Assembly: GCA_964370395.1 (NCBI GenBank)
Contig: CAYJIZ010000011.1
Coordinates: 20,856-84,855, forward strand
Length of the DNA: 64,000 nucleotides
Direction of reading: 5' to 3'
From: JBGUVL01 sp964370395
GTDB taxonomy: Bacteria > Bacillota_I > Bacilli_A > Erysipelotrichales > Erysipelotrichaceae
Shown here piece after piece: positions 15,001 to 20,800 of the stretch. Position numbers and translations under genes: made by a program. Numbering within the stretch: position 1 is the stretch's first letter; every line of letters starts with the position of its first letter. The notes beneath the pieces were generated by a model. The model saw nothing but the letters and a program-made list of their open reading frames with translations, did not search any database and was not told where the DNA came from.

Positions 15001-15123
15001 TATACGATGAGTTACTCAGAAAATACATCTAACAATACTTTCCCTTGGTTAATGATTGTGGGACTTGTGCTTGTAGGTGGTGTATTTGTTGTGGTATACA
15101 AACGTAAAAAACAAGACGATTAA
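1..15123 (+). CDS. Giant modular surface protein, 5' end outside the window
   Basis: The frame is open from base 1, so the GTG at 100 is internal and the true start lies left of the window; 5,040 residues are visible. Bases 1-780 encode short repeats with GLUG-like patterns (NSYV, GYLEG, GGLAG), suggesting a beta-helix; a second such block is at about 4680-5640. Between and after these blocks, Ig-like units (G-x-W-x-WYR, then Y..D.G..I) alternate with fibronectin-III-like units up to about 9800. Then come 21 InlB-type B repeats (9820-14323), a proline-rich stalk (14330-14420), a roughly 190-residue C-terminal domain, a membrane segment (15043-15105) and the basic tail KRKKQDD. No LPXTG motif is visible before the membrane helix, so anchoring is probably by the helix alone. 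Likely role is adhesion or cell-surface interaction; the ligand is unknown. A terminator follows the stop. Confidence 0.88.
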   Translation, partial: KALSDVLEYKETSYLSVDKDNRIEIAIESDLLKVKNNPQSDFILVNDIEVKMDILKDITFQGTLYGNGYVISGIKDVLFNKLENAKIDGLTLKGGALANSSTNTTILNSGFYVELNNEEKDAALLLKSENTSIENSYVLANMEGKNVAGFVLEGNATIKNSYVSGYLEGESIFGFGKQAKLDNCYVSASLNANKVNAFSEEKENTECFYDAQVNAMSFDNATAYTQAQLTSKDFDNDQFLLEEGLYPQIKNESLKEEAKKVSVLSAQVVSTSENLSTLSTSVTFDKEEGMEWKASNATIVNEQARLSSTSGEIQAQQDGVTNRFLLKEVKTVNVITPGKSTALELTQVTYPVTYGKYYKVDSSKTAPATPKTHKEAITQGWKIAYWTGVDRIGDLTWDTEYNLYTCDLNTVTSESFKTNKGLLTGSITLSGNYDSETTTNMVASFNKISASVSGTLYWEYAPTLDSKTWTELKKVENVDITQTYEYEIEVDELYYNYLRARFVVANEETYAGVFTDATSDVLKHGIDEVSINNNHPKTAGSYSVGDGLSATIKPEEKANDVIFKWYHEGVGEPIYEGKNYRLIGNDIGKKIYVVAVAKEKTQLKGELKSNATSEVIAVKRETPNIKPKLVAVDDKTVTIKMEDDTNNDLYTFKVEGESVPDITIESSVRGSSDYIILGLNANSTYKIRAKIIGENGYLDSDFADDSYVLTITTTKQRVQGSIEITGKPIYGETLTQSLISSNTTQKGDTTWYRIDDDNNRIATLTTEPSGEYKIKNADIGYRIEVSYTGNGEYGGEISNTTDVIMKAESNKPTVNVERTSTDTTFDSVEVYATEDVSNPNRKYILGYSTTATGVPIEYIEDEKPLEMTQGNKYTIRNLKRDTKYYFFIRLAANETNQKSDWISSDKALEATTTKKVLEATIGFEYERNSGEPMQGDVITSNLLTLDTQFDYKGTWSWTRIKPGGLEEKIYDFEVSRDRKSSFYKTPSDEEIGTKYRVDFVPSDGFITKDININKISGTSLTLAKKAKQKYVTPNTNDINVIVENDSTVLLSMKQGAGLYKFRYKTESGAYVEVDQNAYSGVEIKVDGLNRNTNYIFSARRIEDTNGYASDWSNDSASYKTDKTEIAGFITLTGEGRNKETLTAKYESATYSPTGDDTGGTWKWYRNGTEIVEAMGLPTYKLKDIDVNKIISVRYTAKESSNFVGSVDAQTAPILKAYSDVPSASSISSAYDKTNNIMKLTLNMSASDTSQKVYYVLQKSAAASPNYPTTDVDWAFWKEVKSSNLIITQDSNSQLLEAMEQYTLYMLRTGNDYTLSSGIVSQVFTMGTKVQTGNIVMSGNFVVDKTVTATLSDSNNKKGYWRWYRSTTTKTSSSTTMPSVSNSANWVEITSGFNGYLDVDTSSLRLTSDMWGYFIRADFVASDDSTFSGSLTSVSNSSQQKHVRRILEETVKIESDKKDGFGTPRAYSQATITATMENSYEQGGIGNNHSTSYLRFKIGGFEVVPSRYYGNTFSYRFDSTERIYDNLEVTAQIPVPNRYWMYCSSGLSEYSSMTSALINSKSSTNTSFKYIYGIAINSGQEFNNFVSGAIGYTQRNVKYILTENINISSLPAVSPTSAIFSGIFDGDSHTIVGMKNTMFTEVIGSSSSNRASVRNCIIYNSNIQAGVLGDQYLNSGAVITRTGTNFDLDNLFLIDSTLTSEWDTGYFIGKTRGGAGNIVNVRNCGSAGGWVKTTKSDTSLGGLAGSVDGDINIEQFFSIGTQFSTGKVGVAGVIGFISGGFVNIYRSYIASKIPTKPEVYYGGGIIARIISSSNSKVESVYNDTKINPTGQDGLNTYCTNVETSTLMGSGKAAQLGSNWTFKDGFYPQLKWLNDHPILNLYTATRASFTSADNYTTVSERLSGLMFGTLVIPERFQDGNYEITSSDPAGIRVVGNTLVPVSRGKDVTITVTYKEPNATIGGSVKNTFNFRTQLAIPIVNVSIKGDAIFGSKLEANATGGDTTPTYQWYRRASGSSTIEKISGATNQSYSIKASDIGYQLMVEVDASEHGDMRSAFTSVVSSTMPTSDCIVRTPSDNSITFYQTGMVGAVFEYAYQASNATTKTILDGTYANNIPVTISSLQRNKSYTLSSRIAGGSGYPAGPWRDQTVTTAKTAVKGAITFGNNINNGTQLSISADKTNGQTGTWKLERIKSDGTTEAIPFSASSYTINYSLTNNDVGCKIKATFTGTGDFNGNVTATSKEIQRAIFAKPTKPTLVTATNSSLTLNVGTAGNVYDIAIASNSSDVPIVVKTKVNGATDVVLDGLNHNTTYYVYVRGSETDAWIQGPYSDAQACNTSTTVISGNIVVEGNLKTAQEIKFKANVDGSVTGRWTLGKVENGTQYTTISSKLYTVSPNTQEITYTVRASDASEESKESKYVATFVGTGDYQGNISYTSNKIEKAQLTIDDMPKDKVVASDIRDHSFTLKTTEGNESYQFGIAEKETTSVKEILGKVEVNKELVINDLDRNKEYDVYIRKAAKVGYTASEFVKTTTTVKTSKTALNGYVTFTVKDDNGQPVSENKVGSALIGYTYTAMYHKGSYSPDIDDSNVGQWAWYADGELITDSVGNDSFTVPAMIGTPDISVRFTALASSDFLGSRDVSVGILDKSAFGEPNAPEVEVLEEDKQYRSKIKLTSTEDLKDVYWYVQKTSFGKVPETVGVDEASSEVKENVWFKANDNTVITLDAYTEYIVYAARLETTQFVSSAVISTRAFVTKKDDLKEIGAEILSDNVWKVAQEKQLIVDCGGLTTTGTWQFYVRDDTADESKEDWQNINLDVKNSIVEGVNDQNQSYINFEIPLKYIGKYVIVEYSGRSAYSNEIYYRAQDPLEGTLLKGYAKMDATEATVNETVNVSYTLGENVAIDDSNGYWRWYRETGVGTNKFELIIDDLTNKPYGIEGEITDSYELSAEDVNRQIYAEYAANKANTFTGTVATSRLNSVRKAEQNKPNKVELKQVNGTDIQVKFPNNYSVSGTTLPDVVLGYRLANTNDTITWQNKNIGDSWIRNLDAKKEYEVFVKFVETSEFKESVASDSILVTTGFKLFDDNSLILKDESILESGSVIEATYTGLGVVDGEFEVRRSDGQAVSGVLEQSTIGQVASMKYTCSSEDIGANIIIVFKEKSDAKHYGGEIQKASRMVEKPENPASPTAPMLQMVTYEETALSATVSKDYEYVLSKSADAITDESDWQKLTTVDSETHKFTELTNGIKYYLHARIAETKDYRSGNEIVSSPTKPWEKTLYAIYYYGMENAYYESTQNPTQYSEIDNVKLIEPIKKGYEFTGWTFGSETNPNKNVEIPTYSNGDKEFTANWKINSYDVKFVANDGSGDKLIKLEYDSLVSEPESLTKKGHTFIGWYSDAQYGKAWNFVTDRVSDSDLTLYAKWQVNKYKITFNGNGGNTVVKTIDYGDELGVLPVSQRDGYHLKGWYTKAVDGESISENTKVDDSDAEYFAQWNVIDYQIQYDLKDGINTGNPDTYNYESGEITLNEPTKKGSTFMGWTFEGQEEPIKEVTIPSGSFGDKKFTANWKVIEFSIKYELEGGTNNSNNPTTYTADDKITLLAPRKEKHMFTGWTYKGMSTPQKDVVIDQGSEGDKIFTAHWKQAEWQVTFDAQGGTNINAIWIATGELVNAIEAPMRVGYTFDGWYKDAATTIPWDFDQDKVNSNLKLYAKWKVQDMTITFDSQGGSNVSQIITPFGKVIGTLSSPTKEGYQFLGWYSDMVGGTKLYETTLIQQDATYYAQWECIPYKIEYILGMEGKNDERNPLSYTVEDETITLRSPSKPQKIFKGWTYDGQNTPILDVSIQKGSIGDKKFTAVWEDASIKVSFNSQGGNEVSDVWLKTNTVIEKPSDPIRVGYDFTGWYSDAQTTQKWNFATPINEDKTLYAGWSIQRFDVIFDGQNGEIATSVMRSYQSSVGKLPTVTKTGYVFKGWFTHQTGGVQINEQESVTCTVSYFAQWEKEVYAIDYVLNGGINAVSNPKTYTIEDDFTLHMPTKKNYAFTGWTYEGQDTPTFDVSVTSPSTGNKSYVANWQACDYVVKLNTNGGTIMNDVYVKAGDTLATLAEPKKEGYTFEGWYSDAGFSKPWNITSSQVNQDITLYAKWSTQQFDINFDANGGSRVATMSKAYGSKLNTLPTTTKEGYDFLGWFTKKEGGTKISSETLVNGQVTYFAHWKAKQYNIIYKLDGGMNNVANPMSYTIEDETFTLEIPSKENYMFVGWTFEGQDSPTMVVSLNKGSVGNKTFIANWDDADAKITFDSAGGSAIAPIWVKTNSLVPSIEAPVKEGYRFLGWKATSKPNEMWDFTSDCISQKETTFTAQWEKEKYQVSFDAQNNETFASSFVSYNDAVGILPAPQRKGYHFAGWFDEEGRQVQSTTLVKTNLKLQAKWVAITYSIAYVMEEGINPATNPTSYTIEDNIVLREPTRKEYVFTGWTYNTSMEPIKQMEIAKGSIGNKTFTAKWKTSDYTVQFDSNGGSIVDDMYALNDTTIAMPTAPTKNGHTFIGWYEDTQLQHAWDFDKSNVVKNMTLYAKWEVNSYNVCFDGNGGDDAARRNVKFDDEIGTLPSSSRTGYLFDGWYTQAIGGFKVSATTKLGNQDMTYYAHWKVINYQLRYDLAGGSVNNPTSYTVEDEVTLNQPTRKGYTFTGWTSNDITTPQLSVVIEIGSVGEQKFVANWQANTYKVTYDLAGGSAQNISFYTIEDAFSLNAPKREGYEFAGWTYTGQTTPIKTVEVKAGNIGDRHYVAHWVRIIPPLPPLPPIPTPTPKPTPNPIPNPIPNNKTTDSDYTLPVIKQETPIIPVEGTLSEGKLTLPSTINPPVDGKSEIKIGKGSLKVDVDTKVNVKDLERFVNAVLSPKQLQKVAEGNRIEIRLSMNEKTQKEVNDYGLIDAKAKEKELEIVKMFDVNIEVKENDKWSVVEKLHDTIEIIFQIPKDLQSLDAQFFMLHLHDSKVDVLSDKDEENDTVTVETQSFSVYTMSYSENTSNNTFPWLMIVGLVLVGGVFVVVYKRKKQDD
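9820..14323 (+). repeat. 21 tandem InlB-type (Listeria-Bacteroides) B repeats in a higher-order A-B-C pattern
   Basis: Each unit is about 70-74 residues and ends in a [YF]-x-A-[KQHN]-W signature, with a central G-[YH]-x-F-x-GW. Three unit types are visible. Type A has GWTYEGQ-like cores and ends in FTANW. Type B has GWYSDA-like cores with WDF or WNF and ends in LYAKW. Type C has GWYTK..GG-like cores and ends in YFAQW. Their order is ABC, AABC, ABC, ABC, ABC, ABC, AA. The regular order suggests expansion by duplication of a three-unit block of about 640 bp. Confidence 0.85.
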
Positions 15124-15135
15124 TACACAAACACA

Positions 15136-15164
15136 AAAAAACGCATGCTTGGCGTGCGTTTTTT
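15136..15164. terminator. Bidirectional intrinsic terminator between convergent genes
   Basis: A 10-bp stem (AAAAAACGCA pairing with TGCGTTTTTT) encloses a 9-nt loop. The A and T tracts make it usable on both strands, which suits its place between the giant surface gene (plus strand) and the minus-strand regulator gene. Confidence 0.8.
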
Positions 15165-15173
15165 GTTTTGTGT

Positions 15174-16376
15174 TCAGTGCTTTAACTTTTGTAGTTTCTC
15201 TTGGAAACGTTGTGCTGTTTTATTACATGTTCTACGTGCATATTGGCTGTCTTTTTCAAGTGTGATTAAATGCAGCAAGCATTCGTTATAAGGATAGTTT
15301 TGCAACACCTCTAATACGTGTTTACTCAAAAAGGTGATATGCGAACAACCGGTGTTTTTATTGCTTCGAAACTGGTGGTAACGAACACATGCATCAACTA
15401 GGATATCATCAAAGTAATACGATGTAGGATCAAAGTCTTCATTGCATTGGTACGACAAAAACAACAAATAAGGCAATGCGTGATGCATTAGATTACTATT
15501 CTTAATTGTGTAGTTGTATAAAGTTACATACGCTTTGTGAAAATTGTTCTTATTAATATAAATACAAGTAATCACAAAAATAAGAAAATAAAAATACTGA
15601 TTTTTAAAATCGCATTTTGGAGTGTATCGAAGTATCGTACGAATATTTTTCTCCGCTTTATCAACATTACGATTTAATTGCTGAAGACAAACGATACTAC
15701 CATAACGGATTAACTGTCTTGTTTTGCGATCTTTTTGAAGTGTTTCTTTATTTTTATAGTAAAGCGCAATGGTTTCTTTGCTGTTATTTTGCAAGTGCAA
15801 AAATAACATTTTAAAAAAATCAAGAAGGATAGAACCCTCTTGTTTTTGTAGGCTTTGGTAAAAATGTTGAAATTGTTTCAAGGATTGGTATTGAATTAAA
15901 TTCTCACAATACGTATGAATTAAAATACTATAGTGTGCATCACTAAGGTAAGATAAAGAGTTAAAATCATATTTTCCTAGATGAATGGGTTTTTTATCGA
16001 CATAGTGGGTATGCAAGAAGCGATACAAAAGCATATAATCAATAAATAAGATATTGTTTTTATTTCGTTTTAAAAGAGCGTGAATCGTTTTTAAAATCGA
16101 TTCTAATTGCGGTGTTCGTTGGTATTCAATAATTTCCATCACATATTTTAAATGTGATTGCATAATATAAGCGTCAACGACATTGGCATAATGCATCCCT
16201 AATTTTTTAAGGAGTGCTCTTACAATATGTTCGTTGGGAGCGAGGGTTCCACTTTCTAGTTTGCTCAGTGTATAACGAGTGCATATATTTGCGCTTAATT
16301 CGCTTTGGCTAAAATAAGGATGTCGATATTTTTGAATACATTTTCCTAAGTAAGCATATAATTCCTTGTCTTTCAT
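15174..16376 (-). CDS. XRE-type HTH regulator with helical-repeat C-terminus (Rgg/MutR-like)
   Basis: 400 residues. Residues 1-65 look like an XRE helix-turn-helix (YFSQSELS, then YTLSKLESG), the typical recognition-helix region. The remaining 330 residues are almost all alpha-helical, rich in Leu, Tyr and His, and arranged as TPR-like pairs, as in Rgg/GadR/MutR or PlcR-type regulators whose C-terminal repeats bind a peptide or other signal. The start is supported by GAAAGGA seven bases upstream of ATG on the minus strand. It is convergent with the giant surface-protein gene and divergent from the DUF368 gene; either could be a target, but no operator is identified. No peptide pheromone gene was found next to it. 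Confidence 0.75.
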   Translation of the reverse strand: MKDKELYAYLGKCIQKYRHPYFSQSELSANICTRYTLSKLESGTLAPNEHIVRALLKKLGMHYANVVDAYIMQSHLKYVMEIIEYQRTPQLESILKTIHALLKRNKNNILFIDYMLLYRFLHTHYVDKKPIHLGKYDFNSLSYLSDAHYSILIHTYCENLIQYQSLKQFQHFYQSLQKQEGSILLDFFKMLFLHLQNNSKETIALYYKNKETLQKDRKTRQLIRYGSIVCLQQLNRNVDKAEKNIRTILRYTPKCDFKNQYFYFLIFVITCIYINKNNFHKAYVTLYNYTIKNSNLMHHALPYLLFLSYQCNEDFDPTSYYFDDILVDACVRYHQFRSNKNTGCSHITFLSKHVLEVLQNYPYNECLLHLITLEKDSQYARRTCNKTAQRFQEKLQKLKH

Positions 16377-16495
16377 ATTCGTCCTTTCGTGTTTTAAAAA
16401 TGTATTAAAATCTTAATAATAATATCATAAAAAAGAAAAACGACAAGAGCATTACGAATGGAAAATTTTAAAAGAAAGATTGCCAAAAATAAAGG

Positions 16496-16524
16496 TTGAG
16501 AAGCGATAGTAATTGGCTTATACT
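16496..16524 (+). promoter_or_regulatory. Sigma-A-type promoter of the DUF368 gene
   Basis: TTGAGA at 16496-16501, a 17-bp spacer, then TATACT at 16519-16524. Transcription would begin near 16531. This supports ATG 16555 as the start rather than the in-frame TTG at 16513, which lies inside the promoter. Confidence 0.65.
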
Positions 16525-16554
16525 ATAATGGTATTGAATATTTGGAGGATAACT

Positions 16555-17391
16555 ATGATTAAAGTTTTGATAGGTGGTATCGCCGTTGGGTTAGCCAACA
16601 TTATTCCTGGTGTAAGTGGGGGAACAATGATGGTTGTATTGGGCTTATTCAATCGTGTAATGAGTTCAATCAGTGGTGTGTTTAAAGTAAAAAACCCGAA
16701 TCGAAAAGACGATATTTTATTTTTATTTGTATTGCTAGTTGGTGCTGGTGTTGGATTGGTTGTATTTGCGAAATTGCTAGAATTTTTATTTAGTGATTAC
16801 CCAACGCAAACACTATTTTGTTTTGTTGGGATGGTAGCTTTCTCGATTCCTACATTAGTAAAAACAGAAATGAAAAAGGATAAGTTCAAATTATTACCGT
16901 TTTTAATCGGGTGTGCTGTTATTTTTGGTATTAGTTATTTCACACCGGAAAAAGCGGAAACCGTGTTAACACAGTTTCCAGCAATCTCAATTGGTTATTT
17001 GGTGATGATGGTATTGATCGGTATGATTGCTGGTGGTGCTATGTTTGTGCCAGGGGTGAGTGGATCGATGATCTTGTTGATTATTGGTAAGTATTATTTG
17101 TTTAAGTCACTGTTAGCCAATGTTACTTCATTTCAATTGGATGTTTTAATTCCTTTGTTTTTTATGGGAATTGGAATCTTATTAGGAATTGTGTTGAGTT
17201 CTAAAATTACGGGGTATTGCTTAGAGAAATACCACCAAGGAACCATGAATGTAATCTTGGGGCTTGTTGTGGCAAGTAGTATTGTTTTAATTCCATTTAA
17301 TGTCGTTTATGACTTTGGATTGATTGCTTCTTGTGCACTTGCTTTATTAATTGGTGGAGTGATTGTTTTGTTGTTAGAGAAGTTAGCGTAA
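16555..17391 (+). CDS. DUF368 family membrane protein, probable polyprenyl-phosphate transporter (PopT-like)
   Basis: 278 residues from ATG 16555, with GGAGGA five bases upstream. It is a polytopic membrane protein with about eight hydrophobic segments. Two copies of a re-entrant-like motif mark the DUF368 family: ANIIPGVSGGTMMVV near the N-terminus and FVPGVSGSMILLIIGKY in the middle. Family members have been shown to recycle undecaprenyl phosphate across the membrane, returning the lipid carrier used for wall and exopolysaccharide synthesis. That assignment is family knowledge; the sequence shows only the motifs and topology. It has its own promoter and terminator and appears monocistronic. 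Confidence 0.88.
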   Translation: MIKVLIGGIAVGLANIIPGVSGGTMMVVLGLFNRVMSSISGVFKVKNPNRKDDILFLFVLLVGAGVGLVVFAKLLEFLFSDYPTQTLFCFVGMVAFSIPTLVKTEMKKDKFKLLPFLIGCAVIFGISYFTPEKAETVLTQFPAISIGYLVMMVLIGMIAGGAMFVPGVSGSMILLIIGKYYLFKSLLANVTSFQLDVLIPLFFMGIGILLGIVLSSKITGYCLEKYHQGTMNVILGLVVASSIVLIPFNVVYDFGLIASCALALLIGGVIVLLLEKLA

Positions 17392-17417
17392 GGCATGCAT
17401 TCGCATGTCTTTTTTTT
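17391..17417 (+). terminator. Intrinsic terminator after the DUF368 gene
   Basis: GGCATGC, loop ATTC, then GCATGTC (one G-T pair) followed by a run of eight T. It begins directly at the stop codon. Confidence 0.8.
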
Positions 17418-17448
17418 GAGCATAAAATTAGAAAGCAATGGTATTCAA

Positions 17449-17457
17449 TGGTATAAT
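17449..17457 (+). promoter_or_regulatory. Extended -10 promoter of the winged-helix gene
   Basis: TGGTATAAT matches the extended -10 form TG-N-TATAAT. No good -35 is seen 17 bp upstream, as is usual for this class. Confidence 0.6.
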
Positions 17458-17485
17458 GTGAGCATTGTAGACAGGAGGATTGAAA

Positions 17486-17665
17486 ATGGAAGCAAAAGAG
17501 AAAGTATTAGCAGCAATGAAAGAAGCAAACGAACCAGTAAATGCTGGGAAAGTCGCAGAAATTTCTGGCTTAGATCGCAAAGAAGTAGACAAAGCGATGG
17601 CAGCGTTAAAGAAAGAGGGAGCGATTGTTTCACCTGTTCGTTGCAAATGGGAACCAGCTAAGTAA
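17486..17665 (+). CDS. Small winged-helix DNA-binding protein
   Basis: 59 residues from ATG 17486. AGGAGG at 17473-17478 is seven bases upstream; the alternative TTG at 17480 is too close to it. The sequence reads as one compact winged helix: KEKVLAAMKEA (helix 1), NAGKVAEISG and DRKEVDKAMAALKKEG (helices 2 and 3), then a short wing ending in KWEP. This resembles the minimal winged-helix domains that stand alone in some clostridia and archaea. It may act as a small transcription regulator or nucleoid protein. The neighbours give no clear target; it lies upstream of nifJ but is separated from it by a terminator. Confidence 0.75.
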   Translation: MEAKEKVLAAMKEANEPVNAGKVAEISGLDRKEVDKAMAALKKEGAIVSPVRCKWEPAK

Positions 17666-17690
17666 TCATAAAAAAGTAATCGGTTTCATG

Positions 17691-17737
17691 AAACACGTTG
17701 TGGCAAAGGCATAGCCTTTGTTTTCGACGTGTTTTTA
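17691..17737 (+). terminator. Intrinsic terminator, nested hairpin
   Basis: An outer stem AAACACGT / ACGTGTTTTT encloses an inner perfect hairpin CAAAGGC, loop ATAG, CCTTTG. It separates the winged-helix gene from nifJ. Confidence 0.7.
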
Positions 17738-17806
17738 TCACGTTAGGATTGTGAAAATTAAAACGATTATTTCCTTAAAACTCTTTCTTTCTATGTGAAA
17801 TAAGTC

Positions 17807-17812
17807 TATAAT
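17807..17812 (+). promoter_or_regulatory. Probable -10 box of nifJ
   Basis: TATAAT lies 37 bp before the nifJ start. The -35 region is weak (TTTCTT at 17784). A single Rex-like half site TTGTGAAA is at 17749-17756, without a good second half. Confidence 0.45.
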
Positions 17813-17848
17813 AAAAAAGGATATATTGAATAAAGGAGGTTTTTCTTG

Positions 17849-20800
17849 ATGGAAAAGAAATTCATGTCTATGGATGGAAATACAGCAGCTGCTCATAGTG
17901 CTTATGCGCTAACAGAAATTGCTGGAATTTATCCTATTACACCATCGTCACCAATGGCAGAAAACGTTGATGCATGGTCGACACAAGGTCGTAAAAATGT
18001 ATTTGGACAAAAAGTAAAAGTAAGTGAAATGCAATCAGAAGGTGGGGCTGCTGGTGCAGTGCATGGAGCACTACAAGGTGGAACATTAGCAACTACTTTC
18101 ACTGCTTCACAAGGGCTACTTTTAATGATTCCAAATATTTATAAAATGAGTGGAGAATTATTACCAGGAGTAATCCATGTGGCTGCTCGTGCATTGGCTT
18201 CAAGAGCATTGAACATTTTTGGAGATCATGAAGATGTTTACGCTTGTCGTCAAACAGGTGCTTGTATGTTATCAAGTCACTCTGTACAAGAAGCGATGGA
18301 TTTAGGTGGGGTTGCTCACTTGGCTGCCATTAAAGGTAGTGTGCCTTTTCTTCATTTCTTTGATGGATTTAGAACTTCTCATGAAGTTCAAAAAGTAGAA
18401 GTATTGGATTACGAATTCTTAAAAGAACAATTAGATGACGAAGCATTAGAACGTTTCCGTGCAGCGGCATTAAATCCACACACGAACCCAATTACTCGTG
18501 GTGGGGCAGAAAATGACGATATTTTCTTCCAAGGTAGAGAAGCACAAAACGAACACTATAATAAAATTCCTGATATTGTTGCGGATTACATGAAAGCATT
18601 GTCTAAACATACAGGTAGAGAATATGCACCATTTACTTACTATGGTGATCCGGAAGCAGAAAACATTATCGTAGCGATGGGTTCTGTTACAGAATGTATG
18701 AAAGAAACAATTGATACATTATTAAAACGTGGAGAAAAAATCGGGATGATTAAAGTTCACTTATACCGTCCTTTCTCAACTAAATATTTAACAGCTGTTT
18801 TACCTAAGAGTGTAAAACGCATTGCGGTACTTGATCGTACCAAAGAAATGGGTGCAAGAGAACCTCTTTACTTAGATGTATTGCATGCATTAAAAGGAAC
18901 TGGAATCGAAATTATCGGTGGACGTTATGGAATGGGATCAAAAGATACGACTCCACAACAAATCAAAGCCGTTTATGACGAATTGAAAAAAGCAGAACCA
19001 AAAGATGAATTCACAATCGGTATCGTGGATGATGTAACAAACTTATCATTAAGTGAAGATGTTGATTTCCATGTTGATTCTGATTACACATCTTGTCTAT
19101 TCTGGGGATTAGGTTCAGATGGTACGGTATCTGCAAACAAAAACTCGATTAAAATTATCGGGGATAACACAGACCAATACGTACAAGCTTACTTTGCGTA
19201 TGACTCTAAAAAAGCAGGTGGGGTAACACGTAGTAACTTACGTTTTGGAAAATCACCAATCCGTTCGACTTACTATGTTAACCGTGCAGACTTCATTTCT
19301 TGTTCATTGGATGCTTACATGTTCAAGTATGACTTATTGAGAAACTTGAAAGAAGGGGGAACATTCCTTCTTAATACAACATTCTCAAAAGAAGAAATTA
19401 TTAACCAAATGCCAAACCGTATGAAAGTACAGTTAGCGAAGAAACATGCAAAATTCTACATTATCGATGCAACTAAGATTGCAACAGAAATCGGTATGGG
19501 TAGAAGAACAAATACAATTCTTCAAAGTGCATTCTTTGCATTAAATGAACAAATTATGCCATTTACGCAAGCACTTGAATTAATGAAAACAGCAGCGAAA
19601 AAATCATATGGTAAAAAAGGTGATGAAATCGTTCAATTGAACTACAAAGCAATTGATGCTGGTAAAGAAGGATTAGTAGAAGTTGCAGTGGATCCATCAT
19701 GGGCAGAATTAGCATTCAACCCAATTAAATCGGAAACTGGGGATGACTACTTTGACCAACATGTTGCAGTAATTAACCGTTTAGAAGGAAATGATATGCC
19801 AGTTAGTGCATTCACTAAGTATGACTTATTGGATGGATCATTACGTAACAATGTATCATTTAAAGAAAAACGTACCATTGCTGTAGAAGTACCAGATTGG
19901 ATTCCTGAAAACTGTATCCAATGTGGATTCTGTTCTTATGTTTGTCCTCATGGTACAATCCGTCCATTTATGTTGACACAACAAGAAGTAGCAGATGCAC
20001 CAATGTCATTTGAAACAATTCAAGCGATGGGTAAAGGTTGTGAAGACTTCCAATACCGTATTCAAGTATCACCAGACAACTGTGTAGGTTGTGGACTATG
20101 TGTTGTGGAATGTCCAGGTAAAGGTGGTAATAAAGCATTGTTTATGGCAGACATCAAAACGAAATTAGACGAAGCGCCATTGGCTGATTACTTATACAAA
20201 GAAACAGAACCTAAATTAGGATTCCATGCTGCAAATGCAATTAAAGAATCACAATTTATGACTCCTTACTTCGAAGTAAGTGGAGCATGTCCAGGTTGTG
20301 GGGAAACTCCATACTATAAATTAATTTCACAATTATATGGAAAAGACATGATGGTTGCCAATGCAACTGGATGTTCTATGATCTATTCAAGTTCAACACC
20401 ATCTTCACCATTTGTAAATGATGAAAATGGAGAAGGAGTTGCTTGGGCTAACTCATTGTTTGAAGATAATGCAGAATATGGATATGGTATGGCATTAGCA
20501 CAAACATTTAAAGAAGCTGCTATCTTAGATATCATGGAAGAAAACCTTAATGATGTAGAAGCAGATTTAAAAGAAGCGTTCACGAAATACATTGATGCTG
20601 CTGGAAACAGAGAAGCACAAAGAGAAGTGAGAGATGCTATCGTTGCTGGTGTGAAAGCAAGCAGCAATGAAAAAGTAAAAGAATTACTAAAATACGAAAG
20701 AGATTTAGTAAGCAAATCAATTTGGATCATCGGTGGAGATGGTTGGGCATTCGATATCGGATACGGTGGACTTGACCACGTCTTAGCAAATGACTTAAAC

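Noticed and set aside
16513..16554. TTG start for the DUF368 protein
   Set aside because: It overlaps the promoter; ATG 16555 has GGAGGA at the right distance.
17395..17661. 88-codon frame around the small winged-helix gene
   Set aside because: Out of frame with the well-supported 59-codon gene, begins in a terminator and has no ribosome binding site.
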